Of a stretch of DNA of 64,000 bases, positions 61,842 through 64,000 are shown in pieces. The notes beneath the pieces are model-generated. The model did not search any database. It was given only the letters and a program-made list of their open reading frames with translations, and was not told where the DNA came from. Source of the DNA: Smittia aterrima (taxonomy: Eukaryota; Arthropoda; Insecta; Diptera; Chironomidae); assembly GCA_033063855.1 (NCBI GenBank), contig CP093829.1:19189537-19253536 (forward strand), read 5' to 3'. The position numbers were made by a program, and so were the translations under genes. The number at the start of each line of letters is the position of its first letter. The first letter of the stretch is position 1.

Positions 61842-64000
61842 TTCCCTTAATTGAATCATCTGCACACACGCCTCAAATGGCATCGGCGAATGATTGAATT
61901 AAAATGAAAAGTTGAAATATATTTAATTTTTGATGCATTCGTGTAAACATAATTGTGCAATCCAATTAAGCATAAATAATGCACTTCACCGAGTTTTCCG
62001 CGGGGCTAGGAATGAAAACGAAGCGAAGCTGTCATAAGACAAACATTTGAATTTCTCACAAAATTGACATGAACACGCTCGCGGTTAAAATATTTATTTC
62101 AGAGAAGTTTATTTCTCATTAATTTTGCCTTCGTCATTGATCCTTCCCCTTCGTATATTCCCAAAACGCGTGGAGAATGATTCATTTTATAAAAATGTTA
62201 ATTCGTAATTAAGCACTCACATCAATAAAAGTTTGTCAATAAACATTGCTCAGCGGTTTTTTCTGATTCACTATTAACTGATTGTCATCTGATCGTCCAG
62301 TGCGAGCTGTTGCACAAATTTTGATTCTTTTTTCCGAGACACAAAAAAAATGAGAACGATTTGTTTTGTGTAATTTTCCACGCGATACACATCGCGTCAT
62401 GTTTTCGCTTGTAGCGTCAAAATGCTATCGTCTCCTTTCATTAAATATCTTCGAGACTTTTGCAGTTCTTGGCACGAATCCAAGCGAAACAGCGAACAGG
62501 TGGGAATTCTTAGCTCAGCAACATGATAATAAAGTGAGGGGTGTTTGCGTTTTCAAACCAAATCATCAGTTTGTAGGAAAGAAGACTCTTCTGCTTCTCG
62601 TTTGTTTCATGCGTCGTTGTGTGGCGTTGACGCTTTGTTGTCAAGATAAGCAAGGAAATTCATTTTCTGTAGCAACGTTAATTGAAAATAAATTGTTGTT
62701 CCGAAGCATGATTCTCGGTTAGCGTGTGTGACAAAGGTCACGGTTGTGCTCATCTCGGAAACCTAATACATCTTCGTATCTTAGAAAGTATTATTCCGAT
62801 CACACTTCAAGGTCTTCTGCAATAGAGGAAAAAAAGCAATTTTAGGTAGATAAATAACTTTAAATTGATTTACGGCATTCGAGCTGCAACAGGTTTGTGC
62901 AAAGCTGTAGCTTAGAGGAGAAACATTCAAACTGCAGCCGAGCGCACCCGATGGAAATGAAAATGAAATTGCTGAGCGTGTAAATGAAAGTCGTTTCAGA
63001 AAATTCCATGTAGACATTGACGCTTATTCCACACTCATTCAATCTACATTGTATGACGAGAGAGAGAGAAAAAAATCTTCATCTGAACGTGAGTTTTTCA
63101 TCAAAGGAAATCCAGAAAATGTGGAAAATTTCAAATCACAGAATCTGTTCATTGGACTTTCGGTTTGAAAACACATAAAAACTTTTTTTTTTAGTAAACT
63201 CAGCAAATGTCGTAGAATAAACAGCTCGTGCTTCCTAAACCGCTCGGAATTGAAATGTGAGTTTACGCCAAAAAGAGTTTAACGTGATAGTTTCATTTTA
63301 TCGTTGAAACACGCGACGTTGCTTCTTTCTTTTGATAGGAACTTTCCATCTTTTGTAGTAATTTTCATGTTCCGAATTTTTGATGAGACGAAATGAAGCT
63401 GACGAAGCTGAAATGAGATTTTTATTCTCAATCAACCGTGACTTTAGTTTGCGAATGAAACAAAAATGTAAAACACAGTCAAGAAAAGAAAAAAAAAACG
63501 TTTCCTCCGTCATTTTCATCGTCCGCTCGTGGAAAGCGAGTGCATTAGTGAAATTGATTTCGACAAGCGAACACCGTTCGTCGTGGATTAAAAGAGAAAT
63601 ATTTAATTTGCGTGCTTGAAAATCTTAAGCCTCCAACAACATTGTGACAAATCCTTTTGATGACTTAAGTGAATAGTTTTTTTTTGTTTAAGAAGTCGAG
63701 TGACAGTCATGCCGAACAATAGAACTAAACAGAAAGTATGAGCATGGAAAACTTTCTCTGCCCCTCCCTCTCCCATTAATCGTTGTCACTTGGCTTTGCA
63801 CTTGCGGTGGAGGGAAAGAAAATGCAATGAAGCGTTTAATTGTGTGTGCGCCAGGAAAAGCATAATTTCTGCTTCGGAAACTCGTGATGATTTATAATTT
63901 TCAACAAAAAGAAAGAAAAAAAATTGAGTCGAGCATGAAAATGTTTGTGGAACTTGAAATTTATTTTCTCACGAAACCTCAAGGAATGTTTGCTTTCGTA
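61842..64000. other. non-coding right end of the window
   Basis: This 2.2 kb begins with the 3' untranslated region of the kinase gene. No supported exon, RNA gene or repeat was found. The frame at 62366-62722 (118 residues) has no recognisable domain. Confidence 0.5.

Noticed and set aside
1..64000. tRNA, rRNA, CRISPR arrays, operons or prokaryotic signals
   Set aside because: No tRNA B-box with a matching cloverleaf, no rRNA-like block and no spaced direct repeats were found. The window is eukaryotic with spliced genes.

Overview
This is a eukaryotic, AT-rich nuclear window. Every gene I can support has introns with GT-AG borders, and long stretches are non-coding. The best-recognised protein, a metabotropic GABA-B receptor subunit 1, closely resembles what I know of the Drosophila protein. 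I infer an insect, probably a fly and perhaps a nematoceran midge; the species is a guess.

Layout. Positions 1-6529 are intron on the minus strand, downstream of the first coding exon (6530-6672) of an EEIG1/FAM102-family gene whose other exons lie to the left of the window. Positions 6673-18774 carry no convincing coding exon but hold a cluster of GATA-type sites. GABA-B-R1 occupies 18779-51568 on the plus strand with 14 coding exons (855 residues). All exon phases join without a break. Its second coding intron is 23.4 kb long (19238-42634) and contains two multi-exon genes on the opposite strand. One (27676-31192) encodes a long, secreted, very acidic protein. The other (34366-35843) encodes a 270-residue secreted protein with furin-like cleavage sites.

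To the right, after a 4.1 kb gap, lies a small unrecognised two-exon gene (55672-56301, 189 residues). Just after it is an 812 bp foldback transposable element (56610-57421), with arms of about 280 bp, a 7 bp target duplication and internal 30 bp palindromic repeat units. A ten-exon SBK-family (SH3-binding-domain kinase) serine/threonine kinase gene (59304-61841, 518 residues) follows. The last 2.1 kb show nothing coding.

How the parts relate: the recognisable genes suggest neuronal or signalling functions (GABA-B receptor, SBK kinase, EEIG1-type C2 protein), but nothing shows that they act in one pathway. The most unusual features are the two antisense nested secreted-protein genes, including a possible switch between a retained-intron stop and splicing into a third exon, and the foldback element with its 30 bp/10-residue repeats. 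No tRNA, rRNA or CRISPR array was seen.
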